A DNA stretch of 8,061 bases from Actinomycetota bacterium (GCA_009699615.1 WLNV01000062.1:1-8061), one strand, 5' to 3'; counted from the stretch's first letter, positions 1-7,432 are shown. The notes: generated by a model not told the origin, from the letters alone. Translations and numbers: made by a program.

Positions 1-168
1 ACCGGAACGGCCAGCAGCATCACCTGCGTCGCCGGTGGAATCCTCGTCTTCGGTGATCCGATGCCTGCCGACCTGCTCGGTGTGCTCGTGCAAGTGCTGG
101 CATTTGTGCTCGTGATCGTTGCTTCTGCGCTGATTCCGGCGTCGCGCGTCGGCCAAGTCGCGACCTAA
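1..168 (+). CDS. C-terminal end of a membrane transporter (probably DMT/EamA family), partial
   Basis: The frame is open from base 1 to a TAA at 166-168 and gives 55 residues; the start lies outside the window. The fragment is strongly hydrophobic: one segment at about residues 6-18 and a longer one at about 25-47, with a short polar FGDPMPAD turn between them, then a small basic and polar tail (SRVGQVAT). A hydrophobic helix, an F/L-G-E/D-P turn and a last long helix make up the usual C-terminal end of EamA repeats in drug/metabolite transporters, and this is the basis for the family call. No substrate can be inferred. The aminotransferase gene starts 30 bases after the stop and I see no terminator between them, so co-transcription is possible. 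Membrane location is well supported; the family name is tentative because only the last two helices are visible. Confidence 0.55.
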   Translation, partial: TGTASSITCVAGGILVFGDPMPADLLGVLVQVLAFVLVIVASALIPASRVGQVAT

Positions 169-183
169 ACCCGGCTCGGGCGG

Positions 184-189
184 TAACGT
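184..189 (+). promoter_or_regulatory. Candidate -10 element (TAACGT) for the aminotransferase gene
   Basis: TAACGT fits the relaxed actinobacterial -10 pattern TANNNT. It ends 9 bases before the ATG at 199, so a transcript from it would begin at, or a few bases before, the start codon. No Shine-Dalgarno sequence is visible upstream of 199, which agrees with a leaderless or near-leaderless transcript. No convincing -35 hexamer was found. Such short motifs occur by chance, so confidence is low. Confidence 0.3.
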
Positions 190-198
190 AGAGCCACT

Positions 199-1578
199 AT
201 GGCTACTACCTCGAGCAGCATGACCTCAGAACAACTGCAGGAGCTTGCCAACCGGCACCTCTGGCTCCACTTCAGCCGGATGGGTTCTTACGACCGTGGC
301 GAAGAGATTCCGATCATCGTTCGTGGTGACGGCTGTTACGTCTGGGATGACCATGGCAACCGCTACATCGACGGGCTTAGCGCGCTTTATTGCGTAAACA
401 TTGGGCACGGCCGCGCCGACATCGCCCAGGCCGGCGCCGACCAAGCACAAGAGCTCGGCTTCTTCACCAACTGGTCTTACGCCCACCCGAAATCGATCGA
501 GTTGGCAGCGAAGGTCGCTTCGCTGGCCCCGGGCGACCTAAACCGCGTCTTCTTCACCTCCGGTGGCGGCGAGTCGGTCGAAACTGCTCTCAAGCTCTCT
601 CGCCAGTACCACAAGATGACCGGCAACCCGAACAAGACGAAGGTGATCGCCCGCAACATCGCCTACCACGGGACAACGATGGGCGCTCTTGCTGCGACCG
701 GCCTCACATCCTGCCGCGAGCCTTACGAGCCGCTGATGCCGGGCGGCTGCCACGTCCCGAACACCAACCTTTACCGCCTCCCACCTGGCTACGGAGCCGA
801 GAACCTCGCCGAAGCGATCGTTGAGCGGATCGAGTTTGAAGGCCCCGACACGGTCGCTGCCGTGATCCTCGAGCCGGTCCAGAACGCCGGCGGCTGCTTC
901 GTTCCTCCGGACGGATACTTCCAGCGCGTGCGCGAGATCTGCGACGAATACAACTGCCTGATGATCTCCGACGAGGTGATCTGCTCTTGGGGCCGCCTCG
1001 GCGAATGGTTCGGCGCCCAGCGCTTCGACTACCAGCCCGACATCATCACGACCGCCAAGGGCCTCACCTCTGCCTACGCCTCGATGGGCGCGATGATCGC
1101 TTCAGACCGCCTGATGGAGCCGTTCCTTGACGGCAACAACTCGTTCGTTCACGGCTTTACCTTTGGTGGGCACCCGATGGCTTCGGCAGTCGCGCTGGCG
1201 AACATCGCAGCGATGGAGGACGAAGGAGTGATCGAGAACGTCCGCGAGAATGAGCCGCATCTGCGCGCGATGATGGAATCGATGCGCGACATTCCGATCG
1301 TCGGCGACGTCCGCGGCGCCGGTTACTTCCAGGCGATCGAGCTTGTCAAGGACCGCGAAACGCGCGAGACCTTCAACGACGAAGAGTGCGAGGACCTGCT
1401 CCGTGGATACCTCACCGGAGAGCTCTACCGAAACGGCTTGATCTGTCGTTCGGACGACCGTGGCGACCCGGTGATCCAGCTTGCTCCGCCGCTGATCAGC
1501 GGCCCCGAGCAGATCGAGGAGATCGGCGCGATTCTGCGGCCAGTGCTCGAAGGCGCCAGCGCGCGGTTGGGTCTCTGA
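199..1578 (+). CDS. Class III PLP-dependent aminotransferase (omega-transaminase type)
   Basis: The 459-residue product is a fold-type I, class III aminotransferase of normal length, expected to be a cytosolic dimer. It would move an amino group from an amine or omega-amino acid to a keto acid, often pyruvate. Visible active-site features are a cofactor-phosphate loop SGGGES at residues 121-126, YHG at 156-158 (the Tyr that stacks on PLP), Asp258 in SDEVICSWG (pairs with the pyridine nitrogen), the Schiff-base lysine Lys287 in TTAKGLTS, and GFTFGGHP with Thr321. Arg417 in LICRSDDRGDP sits where omega-transaminases keep the arginine that binds the substrate carboxylate. The exact amine substrate cannot be read from sequence; beta-alanine, taurine, putrescine or GABA are options. 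The TGA overlaps the next ATG by one base (TGATG), implying translational coupling to alanine dehydrogenase. ATG 199 was chosen for length and promoter geometry; an in-frame ATG at 220 is possible, and neither has a clear ribosome binding site. Confidence 0.9.
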   Translation: MATTSSSMTSEQLQELANRHLWLHFSRMGSYDRGEEIPIIVRGDGCYVWDDHGNRYIDGLSALYCVNIGHGRADIAQAGADQAQELGFFTNWSYAHPKSIELAAKVASLAPGDLNRVFFTSGGGESVETALKLSRQYHKMTGNPNKTKVIARNIAYHGTTMGALAATGLTSCREPYEPLMPGGCHVPNTNLYRLPPGYGAENLAEAIVERIEFEGPDTVAAVILEPVQNAGGCFVPPDGYFQRVREICDEYNCLMISDEVICSWGRLGEWFGAQRFDYQPDIITTAKGLTSAYASMGAMIASDRLMEPFLDGNNSFVHGFTFGGHPMASAVALANIAAMEDEGVIENVRENEPHLRAMMESMRDIPIVGDVRGAGYFQAIELVKDRETRETFNDEECEDLLRGYLTGELYRNGLICRSDDRGDPVIQLAPPLISGPEQIEEIGAILRPVLEGASARLGL

Positions 1579-2711
1579 TGAAGGTCGGGATCCCATCCGA
1601 GGTCAAGGTCGACGAGTATCGCGTTGCGATCACGCCATCTGGCGTCCGCGAACTGACCGCCCATGGCCACAGCGTCGTGATCGAGAAGGGCGCGGGCGAG
1701 GGCTCGGCGATCACCGACGAGGAGTACACCGAGCAGGGCGCGAAGATGTTGAAGGACGCCGACGCCATCTTCGCTGAGGCCGAGATGATCCTCAAGGTCA
1801 AGGAACCACAGCCCGCCGAGGTAGCACGGTTGCGGCCCGGGCAGATTCTCTTCACCTACCTTCACCTGGCGCCAGATCCTGAGCTGACGGCCGGTCTCGT
1901 CGCTTCGGGTGCCACCTGCGTCGCCTACGAGACGGTTGAAGACTCTGGTGGTCGGCTGCCGTTGCTGGCGCCGATGAGCGAGATCGCCGGCAAGATCGCG
2001 ACCCAGGCTGGCGCCTTCATGCTTGAGAAGCCGCTCGGCGGCCGCGGGCTGCTGCTAGGCGGAGTTCCCGGAGTTGCCGCCGGCAAAGTGATGGTTATCG
2101 GCGGTGGCGTTGTTGGCCAGAATGCCGCCGACATCGCCGTTGGAATGGGCGCCGAGGTTTACATCTACGACCGCAACATCGACCGCCTGCGCGAACTTGA
2201 GCCGCTGATGAAGGGGCTCGTTTCGACCTGCTTTGCCTCGACGCTTGAGATCGAGCAGCGCCTTCCCGACATGGACCTCGTCGTTGGCGCCGTGCTCGTT
2301 AAGGGTGGCAAGGCGCCGCACGTGATCACGCGCGAGCAGCTCGGCCTGATGAAGCCTGGCTCGGTTATCGTCGATGTTGCAATCGACCAAGGCGGCTGCT
2401 TCGAAACATCGAAGGCGACGACCCACAGCGACCCGACCTACGTCGTCGACGGCGTGACCCATTACTGCGTCGCCAACATGCCCGGCGCTGTCCCAATCAC
2501 CAGTACATGGGCGCTTACGAACGCGACGATGCCGTTCGTCCTCAAGCTCGCAGATCTCGGTGTTCACGGCGCTCTGCGCTCCGATCCGGGCTTCATGAAG
2601 GGGCTCAACGTAGCTGCCGGCCGGATCACTTACGAACCGGTCGCAGAGGACCAGGGCTTGAGTCACATTGCGCCTGAAGAGGCACTCGAACTGGTCGCTC
2701 AAGCGGCCTGA
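1578..2711 (+). CDS. ald: Alanine dehydrogenase
   Basis: This 377-residue protein matches the family in length and in all key residues. It catalyses the reversible NAD-dependent oxidative deamination of L-alanine to pyruvate and ammonium. Arg15 and Lys75 (in KVKEPQ) bind substrate, His96 (YLHLAP) and Asp270 (VAIDQGG) are the catalytic pair, and a Rossmann GGGVVG at 175-180 with Asp198 at the end of the second strand indicates NAD rather than NADP. The HYCVANMPGAVP signature falls at about residues 295-306. These positions agree with the numbering known for the Mycobacterium tuberculosis enzyme. The frame stays open upstream to an ATG at 1386, but the conserved N-terminus MKVGIPSEVK begins at 1578, so that extension is spurious. 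The start overlaps the aminotransferase stop by one base. The likely joint role is to regenerate pyruvate, or to release ammonium, from alanine made by the aminotransferase. The related N-terminal domain of pyridine nucleotide transhydrogenase is ruled out by the complete set of alanine dehydrogenase residues. Confidence 0.95.
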   Translation: MKVGIPSEVKVDEYRVAITPSGVRELTAHGHSVVIEKGAGEGSAITDEEYTEQGAKMLKDADAIFAEAEMILKVKEPQPAEVARLRPGQILFTYLHLAPDPELTAGLVASGATCVAYETVEDSGGRLPLLAPMSEIAGKIATQAGAFMLEKPLGGRGLLLGGVPGVAAGKVMVIGGGVVGQNAADIAVGMGAEVYIYDRNIDRLRELEPLMKGLVSTCFASTLEIEQRLPDMDLVVGAVLVKGGKAPHVITREQLGLMKPGSVIVDVAIDQGGCFETSKATTHSDPTYVVDGVTHYCVANMPGAVPITSTWALTNATMPFVLKLADLGVHGALRSDPGFMKGLNVAAGRITYEPVAEDQGLSHIAPEEALELVAQAA

Positions 2712-2744
2712 TCGCGACTCCGCAGGCCACTTACCGAGCTTCGC

Positions 2745-2753
2745 TGCTAACCT
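2745..2753 (+). promoter_or_regulatory. Candidate extended -10 promoter for rpsL (TGC-TAACCT)
   Basis: TGCTAACCT combines an extended -10 TGn with a TANNNT hexamer at 2748-2753. It ends 10 bases before the rpsL ATG, so transcription would begin at about 2760-2764. The resulting message would be leaderless or have a leader of only a few bases. The inverted repeat CGCAGG (2721-2726) and CCTGCG (2754-2759) flanks the hexamer. There is no recognisable -35 element. Confidence 0.35.
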
Positions 2754-2763
2754 CCTGCGCTGC

Positions 2764-3159
2764 ATGCCAACGACTAGCCAACTAATTCGCAAGGGCCGTA
2801 CGCCCAAGCCGAAGAAGCTCTCCACGCCAGGACTCAAGTCCGGCAAAGGTCGCAAGACGAAGGTCGCCGCTCCGCAGCGTCGCGGCGTCTGCACCCGCGT
2901 CTACACGACGACGCCTAAGAAGCCGAACTCAGCGCTCCGCAAGGTGGCACGTGTTCGTATTACCGGCGGCGCCGAAGTGACCGCTTACATTCCAGGCGAA
3001 GGCCACAACCTCCAGGAGCACTCAGTAGTGCTCGTCCGCGGAGGCCGCGTCAAGGATCTTCCAGGCGTCCGCTACAAGGTCGTCCGCGGCACGCTCGATG
3101 CCTCCGGCGTCAGCGATCGCAAACAATCCCGCAGCATGTACGGCGTAAAGAAGACATAG
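2764..3159 (+). CDS. rpsL: 30S ribosomal protein S12
   Basis: S12 lies at the interface side of the 30S subunit and contributes to the decoding centre and tRNA selection. The 131-residue product carries the invariant PKKPNSALRK core (residues 51-60), GEGHNLQEHS (78-87) and RGGRVKDLPGVRY (92-104). Lys52 and Lys97 correspond to E. coli Lys43 and Lys88, the usual streptomycin-resistance positions, and both are wild type. Compared with E. coli or Thermus S12 there are about nine extra residues after TPGLK, a basic SGKGRKTKV stretch at 26-34. Firmicutes also carry an insertion at this place, but a longer one. The family N-terminus MPTTSQLIRKG fixes the start at ATG 2764, although the frame is open further upstream. 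No Shine-Dalgarno sequence precedes it; bases 2750-2756 instead read ACCTCCT, the anti-Shine-Dalgarno sequence itself. rpsG follows after 7 bases, so the two are co-transcribed. Confidence 0.98.
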   Translation: MPTTSQLIRKGRTPKPKKLSTPGLKSGKGRKTKVAAPQRRGVCTRVYTTTPKKPNSALRKVARVRITGGAEVTAYIPGEGHNLQEHSVVLVRGGRVKDLPGVRYKVVRGTLDASGVSDRKQSRSMYGVKKT

Positions 3160-3166
3160 GTAACTA

Positions 3167-3634
3167 ATGCGCCGTAATGCAGCCCAACTTCGCCCGGTTC
3201 AACCGGACCCAATCCACCGCTCGCGGCTTGTTCAGCAAGTCGTCAACAAGGTGATGCTCGACGGTAAGAAGTCGACCGCGGAAGCGATCGTCTACGACGC
3301 GCTCGCAATCCTCGCCGAGAAGAGCGGCAAGGACGCCGTCGAGGCGCTCGAAGAGTCGATCGTCTCACTCACTCCTTCACTCGAAGTTCGCTCACGCCGG
3401 GTCGGTGGAGCCACCTACCAGGTGCCGGTCGAGGTTCACGCCCGTCGTGCACGGACGCTCGCCGTTCGCTGGCTCGTCGAGTTCGCTCGCGGACGTCGCG
3501 AGAAGACGATGGCTCAGCGCCTTGCGGCCGAACTGCTTGAGGCTCAGACCCAGCAGGGTGGCGCTTACAAGCGCAAGGACGACATCTACCGCATGGCACA
3601 GGCCAACAAGGCCTTCGCGCACTACCGCTGGTAG
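3167..3634 (+). CDS. rpsG: 30S ribosomal protein S7
   Basis: S7 is a primary assembly protein that nucleates the 30S head and contacts E-site tRNA and mRNA. The 155 residues show the family pattern: PDPIHRSRLVQQVVNKVMLDGKK near the N-terminus (about residues 13-35), STAEAIVYDAL next, RRVGGATYQVPVEV at about 77-90, RWLVEFARGR at about 101-110, and a C-terminal KRKDDIYRMAQANKAFAHYRW, a normal short bacterial end. The N-terminus (MRRNAAQLRPVQ) is slightly divergent but of normal length. The start ATG lies 7 bases after the rpsL stop, with a weak AGG at 3158-3160 about 6 bases upstream. In E. coli, S7 autoregulates the str operon by binding the rpsL-rpsG intergenic RNA; that site cannot exist here because the gap is only 7 bases. 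Any feedback control must act elsewhere, for example in the long leader downstream. Confidence 0.98.
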   Translation: MRRNAAQLRPVQPDPIHRSRLVQQVVNKVMLDGKKSTAEAIVYDALAILAEKSGKDAVEALEESIVSLTPSLEVRSRRVGGATYQVPVEVHARRARTLAVRWLVEFARGRREKTMAQRLAAELLEAQTQQGGAYKRKDDIYRMAQANKAFAHYRW

Positions 3635-3707
3635 TCGCCGCTCGCGCCCGCGCTCCCCTCACGTCAAGCAGCGCCGCGCCCAACAGCGCCGAATTGCTTC
3701 GATCCTT

Positions 3708-3716
3708 TGCTAGTAT
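3708..3716 (+). promoter_or_regulatory. Candidate extended -10 promoter for fusA (TGC-TAGTAT)
   Basis: TGC followed by TAGTAT (3711-3716) makes a good extended -10 element. A TTGCTT lies at 3694-3699, but the 11-base spacer is too short for a classical -35. The duplicated octamer CAGCGCCG (3669-3676 and 3684-3691) lies just upstream. Transcription would start near 3723, giving a leader of roughly 165 bases that holds the hairpins and terminator described below. The long gap after the otherwise tightly packed rpsL-rpsG pair supports a separate promoter for fusA. Confidence 0.45.
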
Positions 3717-3727
3717 CGGGCTTCGTT

Positions 3728-3762
3728 CGGTGTAGCGCGGTTCTAATTCTCGCGCTGCACCG
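3728..3762 (+). other. Strong 12-bp RNA hairpin in the fusA leader
   Basis: The arms CGGTGTAGCGCG (3728-3739) and CGCGCTGCACCG (3751-3762) pair over 12 positions with one G-U wobble, around an 11-base AT-rich loop. A second, smaller stem follows at once: GGCGAT (3762-3767) with ATTGCC (3771-3776), sharing one base with the first. The hairpin has no T tract and so is not a terminator. It begins a few bases after the predicted transcription start, as 5' mRNA-stabilising or protein-binding leader structures do. No Rfam family was recognised. Confidence 0.6.
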
Positions 3763-3835
3763 GCGATTCGATTGCCTAAAGATGGAACGATTTACGACAT
3801 AGCGCGCCGTCCAGGATCAGATTCTGCTGTGCGCG

Positions 3836-3858
3836 CGGGCCAGATTGGCCCGTTTTTT
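3836..3858 (+). terminator. Intrinsic terminator or attenuator directly upstream of fusA
   Basis: CGGGCC (3836-3841), loop AGATT, GGCCCG (3847-3852) and six T (3853-3858) form a textbook Rho-independent terminator with a perfect 6-bp stem. It ends 32 bases before the fusA ATG and lies downstream of the candidate fusA promoter. It could therefore end the rpsL-rpsG transcript, attenuate fusA transcription, or both. GCGCGC at 3802-3807 can pair with GCGCGC at 3831-3836, forming a stem that touches the terminator by one base. Confidence 0.75.
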
Positions 3859-3890
3859 GTTCTCTGAAGTGACGCAGGACCAACATTTTC

Positions 3891-5981
<2,091 letters not shown>

Positions 5982-6002
5982 ACGCGTGAGCGACAGTATT
6001 TA

Positions 6003-6010
6003 GCTAGATT
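6003..6010 (+). promoter_or_regulatory. Candidate -10 element for tuf (GC-TAGATT)
   Basis: TAGATT at 6005-6010 fits TANNNT and is preceded by GC, as in the rpsL and fusA candidates. It would give tuf a leader of about 55 bases. No -35 hexamer is apparent at the expected distance. Many bacteria give tuf its own promoter in addition to read-through from fusA, but the sequence evidence here is only a short motif. Confidence 0.3.
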
Positions 6011-6011
6011 T

Positions 6012-6040
6012 CCCTGGTCGATCGGAAACGGTCAACAGGG
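6012..6040 (+). other. Small hairpin in the fusA-tuf gap
   Basis: CCCTG (6012-6016) pairs with CAGGG (6036-6040), with an inner GATC (6020-6023) and GGTC (6030-6033) pairing around GGAAAC. No T run follows, so it is not an intrinsic terminator, and fusA transcripts probably continue into tuf. It would lie just downstream of the candidate tuf -10. Function unknown; the pairing is short enough to be fortuitous. Confidence 0.35.
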
Positions 6041-6072
6041 CCTATTCGATAGACAGACAGGAGCAAACAGCG

Positions 6073-7257
6073 GTGTCCAAGGAGAAGTTCGAACGCGACA
6101 AACCCCACGTGAACGTCGGAACCATTGGTCATATCGACCATGGCAAGACCACGTTGACCGCAGCCATCACCACGGTGTTGGCTGAAAAGTCCGGCGGAGA
6201 AGCCAAGAGCTTCACGGAGATCGACAACGCCCCTGAGGAGAAGGAACGCGGGATCACGATCTCGACCTCACACGTTGAATACGAGACCGAGAACCGCCAC
6301 TACGCCCACGTTGACTGTCCGGGCCACGCTGATTATGTGAAGAACATGATCACCGGCGCGGCTCAGATGGACGGGGCGATCCTCGTTGTGTCGGCCGCCG
6401 ATGGCCCGATGCCCCAGACGCGTGAGCACATCCTGCTCGCTCGCCAGGTCGGCGTCCCTTACATCGTCGTCTTCCTCAACAAGGCCGACATGGTCGACGA
6501 CGAGGAGCTGCTTGAGCTCGTCGAGGTCGAAGTCCGCGATCTGCTCAACGAGTACGACTTCCCGGGCGACGACGTGCCATTCATCACCGGTTCAGCGCTG
6601 AAGGCGCTGGAGGGTGACGAGGCTTACAAGGAGAAGATCATCGAGCTCGCAGCTGCGCTCGACGATTACATCCCGCAGCCTGTCCGTGAGCTTGACAAGC
6701 CGTTCCTGATGCCGGTTGAGGATGTCTTCTCGATCACCGGTCGTGGAACCGTGGCTACCGGCCGTATCGAGCAGGGCGTCGTCAAGACAGGCGATGAGGT
6801 GGAGATCGTGGGCATCACCGACACGACCAAGACCGTCATCACCGGCGTTGAGATGTTCCGCAAGCTTCTCGACGACGGTCAGGCCGGGGACAACGTTGGT
6901 TGCCTGCTGCGTGGTACCGACCGCGAGGAGATTCAGCGCGGCCAGGTTCTCTGCAAGCCGGGCTCGATTACTCCGCACACCAAGTTCAAGGCTGAGGTCT
7001 ACGTGCTGAAGAAGGAAGAGGGTGGCCGTCACACTCCTTTCTTCACCGGCTACCGCCCACAGTTCTATTTCCGTACGACCGATGTAACCGGTTCGGCCCA
7101 TCTGCCCGAAGGGGTCGAGATGGTCATGCCTGGTGACAACGTCACGATGGAGATTGACCTGATTCAGCCAATCGCGATGGACAAGGGCCTGCGCTTCGCA
7201 ATTCGCGAAGGCGGCCGTACTGTCGGCTCAGGAGTTGTGACCGACGTCATCGAGTAA
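6073..7257 (+). CDS. tuf: Elongation factor Tu
   Basis: EF-Tu carries aminoacyl-tRNA to the ribosomal A site as a GTP complex. The 394-residue product has the usual three-domain length. The G domain shows GHIDHGKT (19-26), RGITI (59-63) with the switch I threonine at 62, DCPGH (81-85) with the catalytic His85, NKAD (136-139) and GSALK (173-177). Domain 2 contains the family motif GRGTVATGRIEQG, and domain 3 ends in GGRTVGSGVVTDVIE. The start is GTG at 6073, chosen because the conserved N-terminus (SKEKFERDKPHVNVGTIGH) begins there and because AGGAG at 6059-6063 stands 9 bases upstream, the clearest ribosome binding site in the window. The gene follows fusA after 91 bases and is followed by strong hairpins before rpsJ, the normal str-to-S10 arrangement. 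Nothing suggests a divergent or antibiotic-resistant paralogue. Confidence 0.98.
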   Translation: MSKEKFERDKPHVNVGTIGHIDHGKTTLTAAITTVLAEKSGGEAKSFTEIDNAPEEKERGITISTSHVEYETENRHYAHVDCPGHADYVKNMITGAAQMDGAILVVSAADGPMPQTREHILLARQVGVPYIVVFLNKADMVDDEELLELVEVEVRDLLNEYDFPGDDVPFITGSALKALEGDEAYKEKIIELAAALDDYIPQPVRELDKPFLMPVEDVFSITGRGTVATGRIEQGVVKTGDEVEIVGITDTTKTVITGVEMFRKLLDDGQAGDNVGCLLRGTDREEIQRGQVLCKPGSITPHTKFKAEVYVLKKEEGGRHTPFFTGYRPQFYFRTTDVTGSAHLPEGVEMVMPGDNVTMEIDLIQPIAMDKGLRFAIREGGRTVGSGVVTDVIE

Positions 7258-7268
7258 CACCGTGAACA

Positions 7269-7302
7269 GGGCGGCGCTCTGCAACAAGTGCAGGGCCCGC
7301 CC
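7269..7302 (+). other. Very stable 14-bp hairpin just downstream of tuf
   Basis: GGGCGG (7269-7274), a bulged C, and GCTCTGCA (7276-7283) pair with TGCAGGGC (7289-7296) and CCGCCC (7297-7302) around an ACAAG loop. That is 14 pairs with one G-U. It begins 11 bases after the tuf stop. The nearest T run (TTTT at 7310-7313) is some 8 bases beyond the stem, so it is a poor intrinsic terminator. It may protect the 3' end of the tuf message or pause polymerase ahead of the second hairpin. Confidence 0.55.
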
Positions 7303-7337
7303 AGTCGCGTTTTGTCAGATACGACCAAGCGGCCTTT

Positions 7338-7373
7338 AGGGCGAAGCCCGCTCGTTTGAGCCTTCGCCCTTTT
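7338..7373 (+). terminator. Probable intrinsic terminator between tuf and rpsJ
   Basis: AGGGCGAAG (7338-7346) pairs perfectly with CTTCGCCCT (7362-7370). Inside it GCTC (7350-7353) pairs with GAGC (7358-7361) around GTTT, leaving only a CCC bulge. The stem runs into TTTT (7370-7373), then C. An outer GCGGCC (7329-7334) and GGCCGC (7375-7380) also match, so the whole 52-base structure is nested. The short T tract lowers confidence that it terminates efficiently. Its position, after tuf and just upstream of a -10-like element for rpsJ, fits the boundary between the str and S10 transcription units. Confidence 0.6.
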
Positions 7374-7391
7374 CGGCCGCCAGCAGTGCCA

Positions 7392-7397
7392 GATAAT
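7392..7397 (+). promoter_or_regulatory. Candidate -10 element for the S10 operon (GATAAT)
   Basis: GATAAT matches the TATAAT consensus at five of six positions and lies just beyond the terminator-like hairpin and 35 bases ahead of the rpsJ ATG. Transcription would start around 7404, giving a leader of about 29 bases. No good -35 is present: the bases 17 upstream are CTTTTC, inside the end of the hairpin. Position and motif quality make this the most plausible promoter for rpsJ-rplC. Confidence 0.4.
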
Positions 7398-7432
7398 CCG
7401 CAGCGCAAACAGAGGAAATTTGTACCCACCAA

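Noticed and set aside
170..180. CCCG-GCT-CGGG mini-hairpin after the transporter stop
   Set aside because: Only four pairs and no T tract; too weak to be called a terminator.
1386..1577. 64-codon N-terminal extension of alanine dehydrogenase
   Set aside because: It overlaps the aminotransferase in another frame, is Arg/Ala/Pro-rich, and precedes the exact family N-terminus at 1578. The catalytic residues match known numbering only from 1578.
1102..1596. Open frame of 164 codons on the - strand, with further - strand frames under ald, fusA and tuf
   Set aside because: All sit inside firmly identified + strand genes and show no domains; they are expected by-products of GC-rich codon usage.
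2668..2763. 32-codon N-terminal extension of S12
   Set aside because: It overlaps the end of ald and does not resemble S12; the conserved MPTTSQLIRKG begins at 2764.
2055..2894. Open frame of 279 codons on the - strand
   Set aside because: It lies antisense to ald and the start of rpsL, matches no recognisable family, and has the Arg/Val/Asp-rich composition typical of the reverse of GC-rich coding sequence.
3635..3707. Possible small RNA or tRNA gene in the first part of the rpsG-fusA gap
   Set aside because: No cloverleaf, no CCA end and no stable stem before the promoter candidate; it appears to be spacer.
6012..6040. fusA-tuf hairpin as a terminator
   Set aside because: No T run follows and the outer stem is only 5 bp; listed only as a structure of unknown role.
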